Positions 25,469 to 34,680 of a stretch of DNA of 64,000 nt are shown piece by piece. The translations under genes were made by a program, and so were the position numbers. Each line of letters opens with the position of its first letter. Within the stretch, counting starts at the first letter, position 1. Under the pieces are notes generated by a model. That model made no database searches, was not told the DNA's origin, and saw only the letters and a program-made list of their open reading frames with translations. The stretch covers positions 186,001-250,000 of the forward strand of contig SRSL01000004.1 in the NCBI GenBank assembly GCA_009735695.1, given 5' to 3'. Source of the DNA: Christiangramia bathymodioli. GTDB lineage: Bacteria > Bacteroidota > Bacteroidia > Flavobacteriales > Flavobacteriaceae.

Positions 25469-25575
25469 AATTTAATATTTTAGCCAGCAGTTTGGTTTCC
25501 GAATGCAGAACTGAAGCTATTTTCCACAGTCCTGAATCGTGGGATTTCAAATATAAATATTATAGAAAGCCTTTC

Positions 25576-26580
25576 ATGTCTAATCTCCGAAAAATACTTT
25601 TTCCCTTCTCCGGTGGTTATCATCTTATAACCGGGATAAGAAACTGGATGTATGATATTGGCTTGCTGAAATCGGAGTCTTATGATCTGCCGGTTATTTG
25701 TGTGGGGAATCTCAATGTTGGCGGAACCGGTAAATCCCCTATGATCGAATACCTGATCGATCTTTTGAAAGACCAAGCCAGGCTAGCCGTGTTAAGCAGG
25801 GGTTATAAGCGCAAGACCCGGGGCTTTAAGCTTGTTGAAACAGATAATACCGCGGAAGAGGTAGGAGATGAGCCGCTTCAGTTCAAAACCAAATTTCCTG
25901 ATGTGCTGGTGGCTGTTGAAGCCAACAGGCGCGAAGGTATTTCAAGGCTTCTGGAATATAAACTCGATGTGATTCTCCTCGATGACGCGTTTCAGCATCG
26001 AAAAGTACGAGCCGGATTCAATATTATACTCACTGCTTACGGCGATTTGTTTACGAAGGATCTCATCCTACCAGCAGGAAACCTCCGGGAATCGGCCAGT
26101 GGGGCTTCCCGCGCAGATGTCATTGTCGTAACTAAATGCCCACAGCAACTCTCTGATGAAGAAAGGAGAAAAATTAAAAAAGAATTAAACCCGAAAGTGG
26201 AGCAGCCGGTCTTCTTTTCGGGAATCGAATATTCAGAGGTTATTCATTCTGATTTTGGAAAGATATCTCTGGAGGAAATTCCGGAAAAGGCGATTCTGGT
26301 TACCGGCATCGCCAATCCGAAGCCTTTGGTTGAGTATTTAAAAAACAGGAATCTCAGGCTTGAGCATCATGAATTTCCAGACCATCATCATTTTTCTGTT
26401 AAAGAACTTCGTGAACTGGAAACTGCCTCGTTTATCCTTACCACCGAAAAGGATTATATGAGGCTAAAACAATCCTTACCCTCTAAAAAATTGGGGTATT
26501 TACCTATTAGAACGAAATTTATGGAGAAGGATAAGGCTGAATTTAATCAGAAAATATCGGGGTATATAAAACAAAAATGA
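25576..26580 (+). CDS. lpxK: Tetraacyldisaccharide 4'-kinase
   Basis: 334 residues from ATG 25576; the 28 extra codons from 25492 do not match the family, whose proteins open NLRKILFPFSGGYHLITGIRN. The P-loop is VGNLNVGGTGKSPMIEYL, with Walker-B-like VILLDDAFQHRKV. LpxK phosphorylates the 4' position of the lipid A disaccharide precursor at the inner membrane. The stop codon lies in the terminator stem. There is no partner lpx gene nearby; its left neighbour Nif3 is divergent. Confidence 0.95.
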   Translation: MSNLRKILFPFSGGYHLITGIRNWMYDIGLLKSESYDLPVICVGNLNVGGTGKSPMIEYLIDLLKDQARLAVLSRGYKRKTRGFKLVETDNTAEEVGDEPLQFKTKFPDVLVAVEANRREGISRLLEYKLDVILLDDAFQHRKVRAGFNIILTAYGDLFTKDLILPAGNLRESASGASRADVIVVTKCPQQLSDEERRKIKKELNPKVEQPVFFSGIEYSEVIHSDFGKISLEEIPEKAILVTGIANPKPLVEYLKNRNLRLEHHEFPDHHHFSVKELRELETASFILTTEKDYMRLKQSLPSKKLGYLPIRTKFMEKDKAEFNQKISGYIKQK

Positions 26581-26608
26581 GGTGTTGGGGAACACCTCAT
26601 TTTATTTT
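26574..26608 (+). terminator. Rho-independent terminator overlapping the lpxK stop
   Basis: AAAATGAGGTGTT (26574-26586) pairs perfectly with AACACCTCATTTT (26591-26603), loop GGGG, followed by a T-rich tract. The TGA stop is within the left arm. Confidence 0.9.
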
Positions 26609-26684
26609 TGGCTAATTCAAACTATATATTTTCTTCTCTATATAATCCTACTAAGCCTGTATTTTACAAACCGCATGCCAAAAG

Positions 26685-28922
26685 TTAGACAGTGGTTTCG
26701 CTGGCGATTAAATGCCTGTTAATTTTATTAAAGAATTCTTCGGTTTTATATGGCTTCGGAATGATATCGTTAAACCCATTAAGGTAGAATTCGTCAAGAT
26801 TATCATCCAGGGTAACAGCCGTAAGCGCGATGATTGGGATGTCCTGATTGAACTTCCTTATCTGTATCGTCGCTTCTATACCGCTAATTCCCGGCATGTG
26901 GATATCCATTAATATTAGGTCGAATTGTTTCTTTTTGACCTTTTCTACCGCCGTGGTTCCATTATCGGCTACATCGCAAATCACCTGATTCTTTTCCAGG
27001 ATCTTTTTGGTGATCATCTGATTGATCTTGTTGTCTTCAACCACAAGAATGTTCTTCCCAGCCATGATTTCGTTAGAGAGCGCCTCTACAGTTTCAGGTG
27101 TCGCATTCGCTATGGCTGCCGATTTAAGCTCTGCTTCAGGAATCTCAAAACTCAATTCAAAACTGAACCTCGAACCTTTGCCAAGGTCGCTTTCGAGTTC
27201 GATCTCACTATTCAATAGGGTAAGAAGGTTTTTAACAATTGAAAGACCAAGCCCGGTACCACCAAATTTACGATTGATCTGAGTGGATCCCTGTGTGAAA
27301 TTCTCAAAGATTGCCTTTTGTTTCTCCTTGCCGATCCCTTCCCCATTATCCCTGATCTCGAAGAAAAGGTTCAACTGATTATCTTCCTGCGACGATTTTT
27401 TTACCGAAATCCAGATATCTCCGTTTTCGGTGAATTTGATGGAGTTCCCAATTAGGTTGATAAGGATCTGTGAAATCTTAAGGGGATCACCTATCAGTTT
27501 TTTCGGTATACCCTGGTCAAATTCAAAATGCAGTTTCGTGTTCTTCTCATCGGCCGAATTTTTGAGGGCGACCAGTACATCTGAAATTCGTTTATGCAGG
27601 TTGAAAGAAGATTTCACTACTTCCACCTTGTTGGCTTCCAGTTTGTTCAGATCGAGTATATTGTTAATGAGAGATAACAAGTATTCTCCTGAGAATTTAA
27701 GTGAATTTAGATGTTCTTTCTGACTCTCAGTAGGGCTTTCCTCGAGTAATAAGTGGGTGAGCCCGGTTACTGCGTATAGTGGCGTTCTCAGTTCGTGGGT
27801 GATAGTAGACAGGAATTGTGCCTTGGCCATCGATGCCTTTTCCGCATTTTCCTTGGCCAGCGTTAATTCAGAATTCTTTTTCTGAAGCAGTTCATTCGCT
27901 CTTGCTCTTAAATTGTTGTTTTTGTATAAAGAAAGGGTTAACAGGGATAGGATGGTAATTAAAGCCACACTTAAAATGGTGGTGAGTTTATTGACTTTTA
28001 AAGTCTTTTCCTGCTCTGCATTCGCGAGGGTAAGCTCATCTACGGTAGATTTCAACGATTCAACCCCGAACTTTTCATAACTGGAGCTCGCCAGAGCCTC
28101 TTTATTCAGGCTAAAGATTATCTCCTGGATTTCGTTGGCCTTTTTAAGAAATTCCAGTGCCGCTCCAAGGTTGTTTTGCGCTTCTTCAATTTGACTTAAC
28201 AAGCCGTAGGTATACATTTTCATACCCATGAAACCTTTATTTTCGGCGATCTCCAGCGATTTGTATGCGTTTTCCTTGGCTAGTTCCTTATTATTATCGG
28301 TTAGATTTGTCCTGGCTTTATAATAGTAGAGCCTGGATAACTCGTAGCTGTTTTTACTGTCTTTCAAATAGATTTCAGCATTGTTCAGCAATGCCTGGGC
28401 CTGATCTCTTCTTTCTGGTAAGCTTCGGTAAACTACCGCCTTATTGAGGGCAATTATTCCCAGCTGTTCCTGGTCCTGTTCTTTCTGATAGTATTTTTCA
28501 GCGAGGTCGAAATATTTCAAAGCTCGATGTGGCTCCTCTCTAGAATTTAAAAGTTTCCCATACAATATGTAGGAGTAATTCAATCCTACTTCATCTTTGA
28601 TATCTCTCTGTATCTGGATCGCACGTTGCAGTTCGGTAACAGCCTTGTCGAACTCATGCCTAACCTGGTACATTCGAGCAAGGATACTACTGGAGAGGGC
28701 AATATATCGTTCATGATTGATCCTTTTGGCCAGTTCCAGGGATTTGTTGAGTTCATTTCGGGCTTTATCAAATTCCATCATGTCAATGGAATTTTCAGCT
28801 TCAGAGAGGAGGTGACGAATTTCCTCAGCTGTAGGCTCAGATTCACTTTTTACCTGCGAATCCTGAAAGCCGAACGTGATAAAGCAACATAAGGTTAGTA
28901 AAAGTAGCTTTAGATTCTTCAT
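26685..28922 (-). CDS. TPR-containing hybrid histidine kinase/response regulator
   Basis: 745 residues. Order: signal peptide (1-19), tetratricopeptide repeats (about 30-290, with AYKSLEIAE and ALEFLKKANEI units), a membrane helix (about 313-335), a short coiled coil, HisKA with phospho-accepting His376 in ITHELRTPLY, HATPase (NLIGNSIKFTENG, DNGEGIGKEKQ, GGTGLGLSIVKNLL), and a C-terminal receiver with Asp673 in LILMDIHMPG and the PKPYK loop. The TPRs should lie in the periplasm and sense a ligand or protein. No separate response regulator or phosphotransfer gene is adjacent, so the output partner is unknown. Confidence 0.95.
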   Translation of the reverse strand: MKNLKLLLLTLCCFITFGFQDSQVKSESEPTAEEIRHLLSEAENSIDMMEFDKARNELNKSLELAKRINHERYIALSSSILARMYQVRHEFDKAVTELQRAIQIQRDIKDEVGLNYSYILYGKLLNSREEPHRALKYFDLAEKYYQKEQDQEQLGIIALNKAVVYRSLPERRDQAQALLNNAEIYLKDSKNSYELSRLYYYKARTNLTDNNKELAKENAYKSLEIAENKGFMGMKMYTYGLLSQIEEAQNNLGAALEFLKKANEIQEIIFSLNKEALASSSYEKFGVESLKSTVDELTLANAEQEKTLKVNKLTTILSVALITILSLLTLSLYKNNNLRARANELLQKKNSELTLAKENAEKASMAKAQFLSTITHELRTPLYAVTGLTHLLLEESPTESQKEHLNSLKFSGEYLLSLINNILDLNKLEANKVEVVKSSFNLHKRISDVLVALKNSADEKNTKLHFEFDQGIPKKLIGDPLKISQILINLIGNSIKFTENGDIWISVKKSSQEDNQLNLFFEIRDNGEGIGKEKQKAIFENFTQGSTQINRKFGGTGLGLSIVKNLLTLLNSEIELESDLGKGSRFSFELSFEIPEAELKSAAIANATPETVEALSNEIMAGKNILVVEDNKINQMITKKILEKNQVICDVADNGTTAVEKVKKKQFDLILMDIHMPGISGIEATIQIRKFNQDIPIIALTAVTLDDNLDEFYLNGFNDIIPKPYKTEEFFNKINRHLIASETTV

Positions 28923-28963
28923 TCGGGAAAAATAGCAAAACGCTTATTAAGTGTTAAATATAG

Positions 28964-29971
28964 CTAAATATCGTTAATGTGGGAAATTAAATCGATAAGT
29001 CGGCTGGAATAGCCAATTTCGTTGTCGTACCAGCCAATTAATTTAATCAATGTTCCATCAATTACCGAAGTCATTTGAGAATCGAAAATACAACTATAAG
29101 GGCTGTCCAGGATATCCACACTTACGATGGGATCTTCGGTATAGTGTATGATTCCTTTCATACCGGTCTGTGCTGCTTTTTGAAATAAAGAGTTCACCTC
29201 TTGAATACTTGTTCCTTTCCTTACATTCAGGGTCATATCTGTTAGTGAACCATTGGGAACCGGAACCCTGATTCCGCAGCCACCAATCACCTCGCTTAGG
29301 TCTGGAAATATACCTGTTAAAGCTTTTGCTGCGCCTGTTGTAGTTGGGATAATTGACTGGGCTGCAGCCCTGCTCCTTCTAAGGTCTTTATGAGGTTTGT
29401 CGTGCAGACTTTGATCTGAAGTATACGAATGAACCGTGGTGATATAGGCCTGGGTTACCTCGAAAGCCTCATGTATGATCTTCAGCATTGGAGCCGCATT
29501 GTTGGTCGTACAGGAAGCATTGGAAATAATGGTTTGGCTTCCATCCAGAATGCTTTCGTTAACTCCAAGCACCACCATTTTGATTTTATCATCTTGTGGC
29601 GGGGCTGTAAGAATTACCTTTCTCACTCCAGGCTTAAGGTGCTGTTCCAGATCTTCAGATTTTTTGAATTTTCCGGAGGATTCGATCACAAAATCAACCT
29701 TGTGTTCACCCCATGGGATTTCTCCCGGAGATGCGTGGTTGAGCAATGGAATATGCTGGTCGTTGACATTGATCCCAGAATCATTTGAAGAAACATCTGC
29801 TCTCAGAGTTCGGTGAACGCTGTCGTACTTAAGTAGATGGCCAAGGCTTTTGGAGTCATGGATATCGTTGATAACCGCGACTTTTATAAAAGGATGGTCT
29901 AAAAGTGTCCTGAAAAGGTTTCTTCCTATCCGCCCAAAACCATTAATGCCAATTTTAATAGTTGTGGCCAT
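28964..29971 (-). CDS. gap: Glyceraldehyde-3-phosphate dehydrogenase, type I
   Basis: 335 residues. NAD-binding KIGINGFGRIGRNLFR, catalytic cysteine in SNASCTTNNAAPML, then PTTTGAAKALTGIFPDL and the C-terminal WYDNEIGYSSRLIDL. The enzyme interconverts glyceraldehyde-3-phosphate and 1,3-bisphosphoglycerate. VINDIHD at the end of beta-2, with Asp, suggests NAD preference. Flavobacteria often carry two gap genes, so this could be the second, gluconeogenic or glycolytic copy. It follows lipA with an 8-base gap, so the two share a transcript. Confidence 0.96.
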   Translation of the reverse strand: MATTIKIGINGFGRIGRNLFRTLLDHPFIKVAVINDIHDSKSLGHLLKYDSVHRTLRADVSSNDSGINVNDQHIPLLNHASPGEIPWGEHKVDFVIESSGKFKKSEDLEQHLKPGVRKVILTAPPQDDKIKMVVLGVNESILDGSQTIISNASCTTNNAAPMLKIIHEAFEVTQAYITTVHSYTSDQSLHDKPHKDLRRSRAAAQSIIPTTTGAAKALTGIFPDLSEVIGGCGIRVPVPNGSLTDMTLNVRKGTSIQEVNSLFQKAAQTGMKGIIHYTEDPIVSVDILDSPYSCIFDSQMTSVIDGTLIKLIGWYDNEIGYSSRLIDLISHINDI

Positions 29972-29979
29972 TCGCTGGA

Positions 29980-30861
29980 TTAATTAATGTGCTTTTGTGC
30001 TTTATAAGAAGATCTAACCAGGGCGCTGCTTTCCACATGTCTGAAACCTAGATCAAGGCCTATTTCCTCGTACTTCTTGAACTGGTCTGGAGTGATGAAT
30101 TGTTTTACTGGTAAATGCTTTTTACTTGGTTGAAGATATTGCCCGATGGTTACCACATCTACGCCAGCCTCTCTAAGATCGTGAAGGGTTTGGATCACCT
30201 CTTCTTCCTGTTCTCCTAAACCAAGCATAATTCCAGATTTAGTTCTTCTAACTCCGTTATCCTTAAGATATTTAAGAACAGCCAGGCTTCGGTCGTATTT
30301 TGCCTGGATCCTCACTTCCCTGGTAAGCCTTTTTACGGTTTCCATATTATGCGAAACCACTTCGGGCATAACCTCTACGATACGGTCGATATTTCTTTCA
30401 TTTCCCTGGAAGTCTGGAATAAGAGTTTCCAGAGTGGTTTCCGGGTTCATCCGGCGAATTGCCTTTACCGTTTCAGCCCAGATGATAGAGCCCATATCCT
30501 TAAGATCATCGCGGTCTACACTGGTGACCACGGCATGTTTGATCTTCATTAATTTAATAGATCTAGCTACTTTTTCAGGCTCATCCCAGTCTACAGTTTC
30601 TGGTCTACCAGTTTTTACTCCACAAAATCCGCAGGAACGGGTGCAAATATTTCCCAGGATCATGAAGGTTGCTGTACCTTCACTCCAGCATTCTCCCATA
30701 TTAGGGCAGCTACCTGAAGTACAAATGGTATGTAGATCGTATTTATCTACTAAACTGCGTAGTTCGGTATATTTTTTTCCGGTAGGGAGTTTAACCCGAA
30801 GCCATTTTGGTTTTGGTTTTCTCTCGGTTTTAGATTCTATAGGCGCAACGTCTGTATTCAT
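29980..30861 (-). CDS. lipA: Lipoyl synthase
   Basis: 293 residues. The auxiliary cluster cysteines are in CTSGSCPNMGECWSEGTATF and the radical-SAM CxxxCxxC motif is GNICTRSCGFC. Then AVVTSVDRDDL, VSHNMETVKRLTREVR and TKSGIMLGLGEQEEEV follow the family pattern. It inserts two sulphurs into octanoyl groups on lipoate-dependent enzymes. A TAnnTTTG box stands 18 bases upstream. The adjacent gap gene is downstream on the same strand. Confidence 0.97.
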   Translation of the reverse strand: MNTDVAPIESKTERKPKPKWLRVKLPTGKKYTELRSLVDKYDLHTICTSGSCPNMGECWSEGTATFMILGNICTRSCGFCGVKTGRPETVDWDEPEKVARSIKLMKIKHAVVTSVDRDDLKDMGSIIWAETVKAIRRMNPETTLETLIPDFQGNERNIDRIVEVMPEVVSHNMETVKRLTREVRIQAKYDRSLAVLKYLKDNGVRRTKSGIMLGLGEQEEEVIQTLHDLREAGVDVVTIGQYLQPSKKHLPVKQFITPDQFKKYEEIGLDLGFRHVESSALVRSSYKAQKHIN

Positions 30862-30878
30862 AGCAAAAATCTGAGGTT

Positions 30879-30886
30879 CAAAGATA
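30879..30886 (-). promoter_or_regulatory. -7 promoter box of lipA-gap
   Basis: On the minus strand this reads TATCTTTG, an exact TAnnTTTG match, putting the start of transcription about 12 bases before the lipA ATG. No clear -33 TTG. Confidence 0.5.
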
Positions 30887-30934
30887 CAATAATAAGCTGA
30901 ACTGCATAAATTAGACTCGGTATGTTTAGAATCC

Positions 30935-31507
30935 TTACCGCGTCTTTCTGGCCTCGATGATCTCGGCGAGTAATTTTTTGGCTCTCAGCAGTTTTACCTT
31001 AATGTTATTCATAGGTTCATCGAGCGCACTGGCGATATCTTTATACGATTTTTCCTGAAAAAAACGCAGCATGATCACCTCCTGGTAATGAGGCTTCAGT
31101 TGCTTGATGTCGGCCAGTAATTGTTCGAGGTGTTGCTGTTTGATGAGTTTGTCTTCTATGGTTGGAGATTCGTCCGGGATCTCATACACCTTATTCTGGT
31201 CCTGAAGCGTCGTTTTGTAAGTTAAGCCAGCACTTTTTTTACGATACTGGTCGATATTGATATTCTTTGAAATAGCGATTAGCCAGGTAGGGAAAGAAAA
31301 ATTCTCGTCGAAGGTATCGATTTTTTTAAATGCCTTTGAAAAGGTCTGTATCGTGATATCCTCAGCCTCGTATTCATTGCGGGTTTTCTTTAGCTGAAAA
31401 CCATATACGTCGTTCCAGAATTCATCAAGCAGGTAGTTAAAAGCCGACTGATTTCCTTCTTTTGCTTCCTGGATCTTCTGAAGCAATTCAGCAGGATTTA
31501 TTTCCAA
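30935..31507 (-). CDS. ECF-type RNA polymerase sigma factor
   Basis: 190 residues. Region 2 includes NEYEAEDITIQTFSKAFKKID and FSFPTWLIAISKNINIDQYRK; region 4 includes PHYQEVIMLRFFQEKSYKDIA and the DNA-recognition helix ending NNIKVKLLRAKKLL. There is no anti-sigma gene next to it. Its ATG lies 10 bases before the stop of the upstream glycosyltransferase, so translation is probably coupled. Target genes cannot be predicted from the window. Confidence 0.93.
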   Translation of the reverse strand: MEINPAELLQKIQEAKEGNQSAFNYLLDEFWNDVYGFQLKKTRNEYEAEDITIQTFSKAFKKIDTFDENFSFPTWLIAISKNINIDQYRKKSAGLTYKTTLQDQNKVYEIPDESPTIEDKLIKQQHLEQLLADIKQLKPHYQEVIMLRFFQEKSYKDIASALDEPMNNIKVKLLRAKKLLAEIIEARKTR

Positions 31508-32601
31508 TGTTTGGGTTTTGAGATGAGATTAGAGATAAATATAGCTAATTGAAAGAAGATTAGGAAAAGATCGAAAAAAGGAAAAAACCAGATCACATCT
31601 GTTTCGTTCAACTTTCGAGCGCATTTGATATAGACGAAAGCTTCAGTGATCATTTTGATTCCCAGGGCTCCCAGAACTATTTGCGGTTTAAATTGCAAAA
31701 TTAAGAGTACGGCCAGTAAAATCCAGAACAGCACTCGGAAAATATAAAAGCTTCCCAGTATGAATTTATGTTTAGGCTTGTAATGTTTGGCCACCGAAAC
31801 ATGCCTTCTTTTTTGCTGAAACCATTCTGAAAAACTGCTCTTCGGAACACTTCGCGTGATCGAATCAGGATTAAAGCAAATGGCTGTGTTCTTAGCATTG
31901 GATGCTTCGTTTACGAAAAGATCATCATCTCCAGACCTTAAATGAAGATGACTGGCAAATCCTTTCATTTCATAAAATCGGTTAGAAGTATAGGCCAGGT
32001 TTCGGCCTACTCCCATATAAGGTGTTCCAAGCCGGGCATAAGAAAAATACTGAATGGCGGTAAATAGCGTTTCAAACCGGATCAGTTTGTTTAAAAGAGA
32101 ACGGCTGTGATTAAAATAACCTCCATACCCCAGAATAATGGATGTTCCAGGTTGAAAATTGGCTGCCATTTCCCTGATCCAGTTTTTGGATTGCGGTGCA
32201 CAATCAGCATCTGTGAAGAGGAGATGCTCGAAACGAGCTTTTTTAATTCCCAGGGTAAGCGCATATTTTTTGTTAGCCCAGAAAGCCTCGTTGTTTTCAA
32301 CATTTACGATCTTGATTCGGGGATCATTTCTTTGAAATTCTTCAATGATATCTAAGGTATTATCTACTGATGCATCATTGATGATGATGACTTCGAATTC
32401 AGGATAATCCTGTTCCAGAATGGACGGTAAGAAATTGGAAAGATTTTCAGCTTCATTTTTTGCACATACGATCACCGAGACCGGTACTTCCGGATGTAAT
32501 TTACTGGTAGACCGGGCGGTGGCGAATGATAGAAATAATAAAAAATAAAGGAGATTAACTAAAGTAACAAAGATGAAAATACCCAGTAAAATTGTTGCCA
32601 T
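31498..32601 (-). CDS. Family 2 glycosyltransferase, membrane-anchored
   Basis: 367 residues. N-terminal membrane helix (1-25), then a GT-A domain: VSVIVCAKNEAENLSNFL, EVIIINDASVDNT, HLLFTDADCAPQSKNW (DxD-like), and the acceptor motif SEWFQQKRRHVSVAKHY (Q/RxxRW-like). C-terminal helices (about 280-360) make it an integral membrane enzyme. Likely product is a cell-surface polysaccharide or glycolipid; the substrate is unknown. It overlaps the sigma factor gene at its 3' end. Confidence 0.92.
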   Translation of the reverse strand: MATILLGIFIFVTLVNLLYFLLFLSFATARSTSKLHPEVPVSVIVCAKNEAENLSNFLPSILEQDYPEFEVIIINDASVDNTLDIIEEFQRNDPRIKIVNVENNEAFWANKKYALTLGIKKARFEHLLFTDADCAPQSKNWIREMAANFQPGTSIILGYGGYFNHSRSLLNKLIRFETLFTAIQYFSYARLGTPYMGVGRNLAYTSNRFYEMKGFASHLHLRSGDDDLFVNEASNAKNTAICFNPDSITRSVPKSSFSEWFQQKRRHVSVAKHYKPKHKFILGSFYIFRVLFWILLAVLLILQFKPQIVLGALGIKMITEAFVYIKCARKLNETDVIWFFPFFDLFLIFFQLAIFISNLISKPKHWK

Positions 32602-32616
32602 TCAGAGTTTTGAGTG

Positions 32617-32820
32617 TTAGGTCTTAGCGGTTTCTGTACAGTTTTCTCTTTCTTCTGGCATTTTGCCACAAAAGCTACAAGGCTCACCAGATTTGTTAAG
32701 ATAAGGATTCTGGCTGGCACAGGTGCCTGCGAATTTACCGTCCTTTTTTCCCCATATTTTAATGGCGATTCCAGCGAAAGCCAGGCCTAGTAATATTACA
32801 CTTATTATAAATAACTTCAT
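32617..32820 (-). CDS. Small membrane protein with four-cysteine motif
   Basis: 67 residues: a membrane helix (about 3-22), a positive patch KIWGKKDGK, then C-x13-C-x2-C-x9-C across GTCASQNPYLNKSGEPCSFC and ENC. By the positive-inside rule the cysteine part would face the cytoplasm. The cysteine spacing suggests a metal or Fe-S site, unproven. Similar small proteins occur in Bacteroidetes under names such as 'membrane or secreted protein'. It leads a probable operon with the glycosyltransferase (15-base gap) and the sigma factor. Confidence 0.78.
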   Translation of the reverse strand: MKLFIISVILLGLAFAGIAIKIWGKKDGKFAGTCASQNPYLNKSGEPCSFCGKMPEERENCTETAKT

Positions 32821-32840
32821 AGCATCAAATATCTCTTCTG

Positions 32841-32848
32841 CAAAAATA
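32841..32848 (-). promoter_or_regulatory. -7 promoter box for the small membrane protein-GT2-sigma operon
   Basis: Minus-strand TATTTTTG, an exact TAnnTTTG match 20 bases before the ATG at 32820. No TTG at -33. Confidence 0.5.
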
Positions 32849-32986
32849 AGAATAAAAAAAAGCCTGTGAAAATAGGTTCAGCCATTAGTATAATCTTTAC
32901 ACTATTTAACTAAAGTTTATACGAATACTCAGTACTAATAGGCTATTCCACAATATCTTGCACTGTTAATCAAAAAGACTACAATT

Positions 32987-33610
32987 ATGAAATTTAAGTA
33001 TTTGATCACTGTTTTTGCTCTTGCAGCAATTACCTTCACTTCTTGCGAGGATAATAAGAAAAAAGAGCAGGAAGAAAAAGAACGCATGGAGCAAATGGAA
33101 GCTGAAAGACAGGCTGAAATGGAAGCTCAGGCTGAAAAAGAACGTATGGAAATGGAGTCTAACAGTATCGCGGCGAAAGCCACTGAAACCGATACCTTAA
33201 GTACTCTGGTAACAGCTCTTAAAGCTGCGAATATGGCGGATCTTTTGAAGGTTAGTGAAGGGCCATATACTGTTTTTGCGCCTAATAATGCTGCTTTTAA
33301 CGAAGTAGGTGAAGAAACAGTTAACAGTCTTCTAAGGCCAGAGAATCAGGAACAGCTGAGTACCATTCTGGAATACCATGTAGTGGAAGATGCGGTTGAT
33401 TCACAGGCTCTTCTTCAGAAAATAGAAGAGAATAACGGAGAATTCGTGATTTCAACCCTGGAAGGTGCCGATCTTGTTGCCAGTGTGGTAGATGGCAAGG
33501 TAGTACTTACCGATGAAGCCGGAAATACAGCTACCGTTGTACAAACCGATGTAGAAGCTTCTAATGGTGTGGTTCACATCATTGACGGTGTTTTAATGAA
33601 GAAAAGTTAA
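32987..33610 (+). CDS. Fasciclin-domain lipoprotein
   Basis: 207 residues. Lipobox in AAITFTSCED (Cys about 20), then a highly charged Lys/Glu/Met helix (about 23-60), then a single fasciclin (FAS1) domain: DTLSTLVTALKAANMADLL, GPYTVFAPNNAAFNEV, ILEYHVVEDAV and VHIIDGVLMK. FAS1 domains mediate adhesion or protein interaction; here the protein is anchored in the envelope with the domain held away by the helix. It is a single gene with its own terminator; 166 bases upstream hold no exact promoter box. Confidence 0.95.
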   Translation: MKFKYLITVFALAAITFTSCEDNKKKEQEEKERMEQMEAERQAEMEAQAEKERMEMESNSIAAKATETDTLSTLVTALKAANMADLLKVSEGPYTVFAPNNAAFNEVGEETVNSLLRPENQEQLSTILEYHVVEDAVDSQALLQKIEENNGEFVISTLEGADLVASVVDGKVVLTDEAGNTATVVQTDVEASNGVVHIIDGVLMKKS

Positions 33611-33635
33611 TTAGTAGAACTTATTACGTACATAG

Positions 33636-33668
33636 AAAAAGAGATCGCAAATTGCGATCTCTTTTTTT
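33636..33668. terminator. Bidirectional terminator between fasciclin and murB genes
   Basis: AGAGATCGCAA (33640-33650) pairs with TTGCGATCTCT (33652-33662), flanked by A-run and T-run. The murB stop codon at 33667 sits in the T-run. Confidence 0.88.
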
Positions 33669-34680
33669 ATATGATATTAACCTCGGCTTCGAGCTCTATT
33701 CCGAACTTTTCCTTGATCTCCTGTTGAATTTTTCTGGAAAGATGGAGAATTTCTTTTCCGGTTGCATTTCCATGATTTACAAGTACCAGGGCTTGTCGCT
33801 GGTGAATACCGGCATCACCTTCCCTGTAACCCTTTAGCCCAGCCTGGTCTATAAGCCAGCCGGCAGGAATCTTTACTTCAGTTTCTGAAACTGGATATGA
33901 AGGGATCTCCGGGTGTTTTTCAACTATTCGATCAAATTGCTGCTTTGGGATCACCGGGTTCTTAAAAAAGCTTCCGCTATTTCCTAGCTCCTTTGGATCA
34001 GGTAATTTCGTCTGCCTAATTTTAATCACCGCATTGGAAACATCCTTAATAGTGGGAGTAGAGATGCCTTCAGACTCCAGTTCCGACCTTATCGCGCCAT
34101 AATCTATGCGCAGTTTATGATCTTTCCTGCTAAGCCTGAATTTCACACTGGTAATTATGTATTGTCCTTTTAACTGGTTCTTAAACACTGAATTCCGGTA
34201 TCCAAAATCACATTCCGTTAGGCTGAATTCCTTTTCCTGAAGCGTTTGTACGTTCATGGCCTTGCAGCTTGCAAAGTGATCTTTTAATTCCACCCCATAG
34301 GCTCCGATATTCTGAATAGGAGCCGTTCCCACGTTTCCGGGAATAAGAGACAGGTTCTCGAGTCCGCCAAAACCCTGTTCAAGCGTCCATAAAACAAGGT
34401 CGTGCCAGTTTTCGCCAGCTGCGGCCTCTATGATTACTTCCTCTTCGGTTTGCTGAAGAACTTCCTTTCCTTTGAGTCCAATATGAACCACGGTTTTATG
34501 GATATCTCCGGTAAGCAGCATATTGCTTCCGCCTCCAAGTATAAAAAGCTCAGAAGAATAATTATTCCTTAAGATACTTTGAAGCTCCTTAATGCTCTTT
34601 ACCGAAACAAATCGATCGGCTTTGGCATCGATGCCAAAAGTATTATGGTTCTTAAGTGAAAAATTCCGGAGGATTCGCAT
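33667..34680 (-). CDS. murB: UDP-N-acetylenolpyruvoylglucosamine reductase
   Basis: 337 residues, type I MurB length. FAD-binding LFILGGGSNMLLTGD and GLENLSLIPGNVGTAPIQNIGAYGVE are diagnostic; the catalytic Ser is in LGNSGSFFKNP and the C-terminal Glu region in FGIELEAEVNII. It makes UDP-N-acetylmuramate for peptidoglycan. The start overlaps the last base of the aminotransferase stop (TAATG), so they are translated together although their functions differ. Confidence 0.97.
   Translation of the reverse strand: MRILRNFSLKNHNTFGIDAKADRFVSVKSIKELQSILRNNYSSELFILGGGSNMLLTGDIHKTVVHIGLKGKEVLQQTEEEVIIEAAAGENWHDLVLWTLEQGFGGLENLSLIPGNVGTAPIQNIGAYGVELKDHFASCKAMNVQTLQEKEFSLTECDFGYRNSVFKNQLKGQYIITSVKFRLSRKDHKLRIDYGAIRSELESEGISTPTIKDVSNAVIKIRQTKLPDPKELGNSGSFFKNPVIPKQQFDRIVEKHPEIPSYPVSETEVKIPAGWLIDQAGLKGYREGDAGIHQRQALVLVNHGNATGKEILHLSRKIQQEIKEKFGIELEAEVNII

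Noticed and set aside
32850-32885. Possible terminator (AGCCT/AGGTT) upstream of the fasciclin gene
   Set aside because: Only five pairs with a mismatch-prone stem and it lies before, not after, a gene end.
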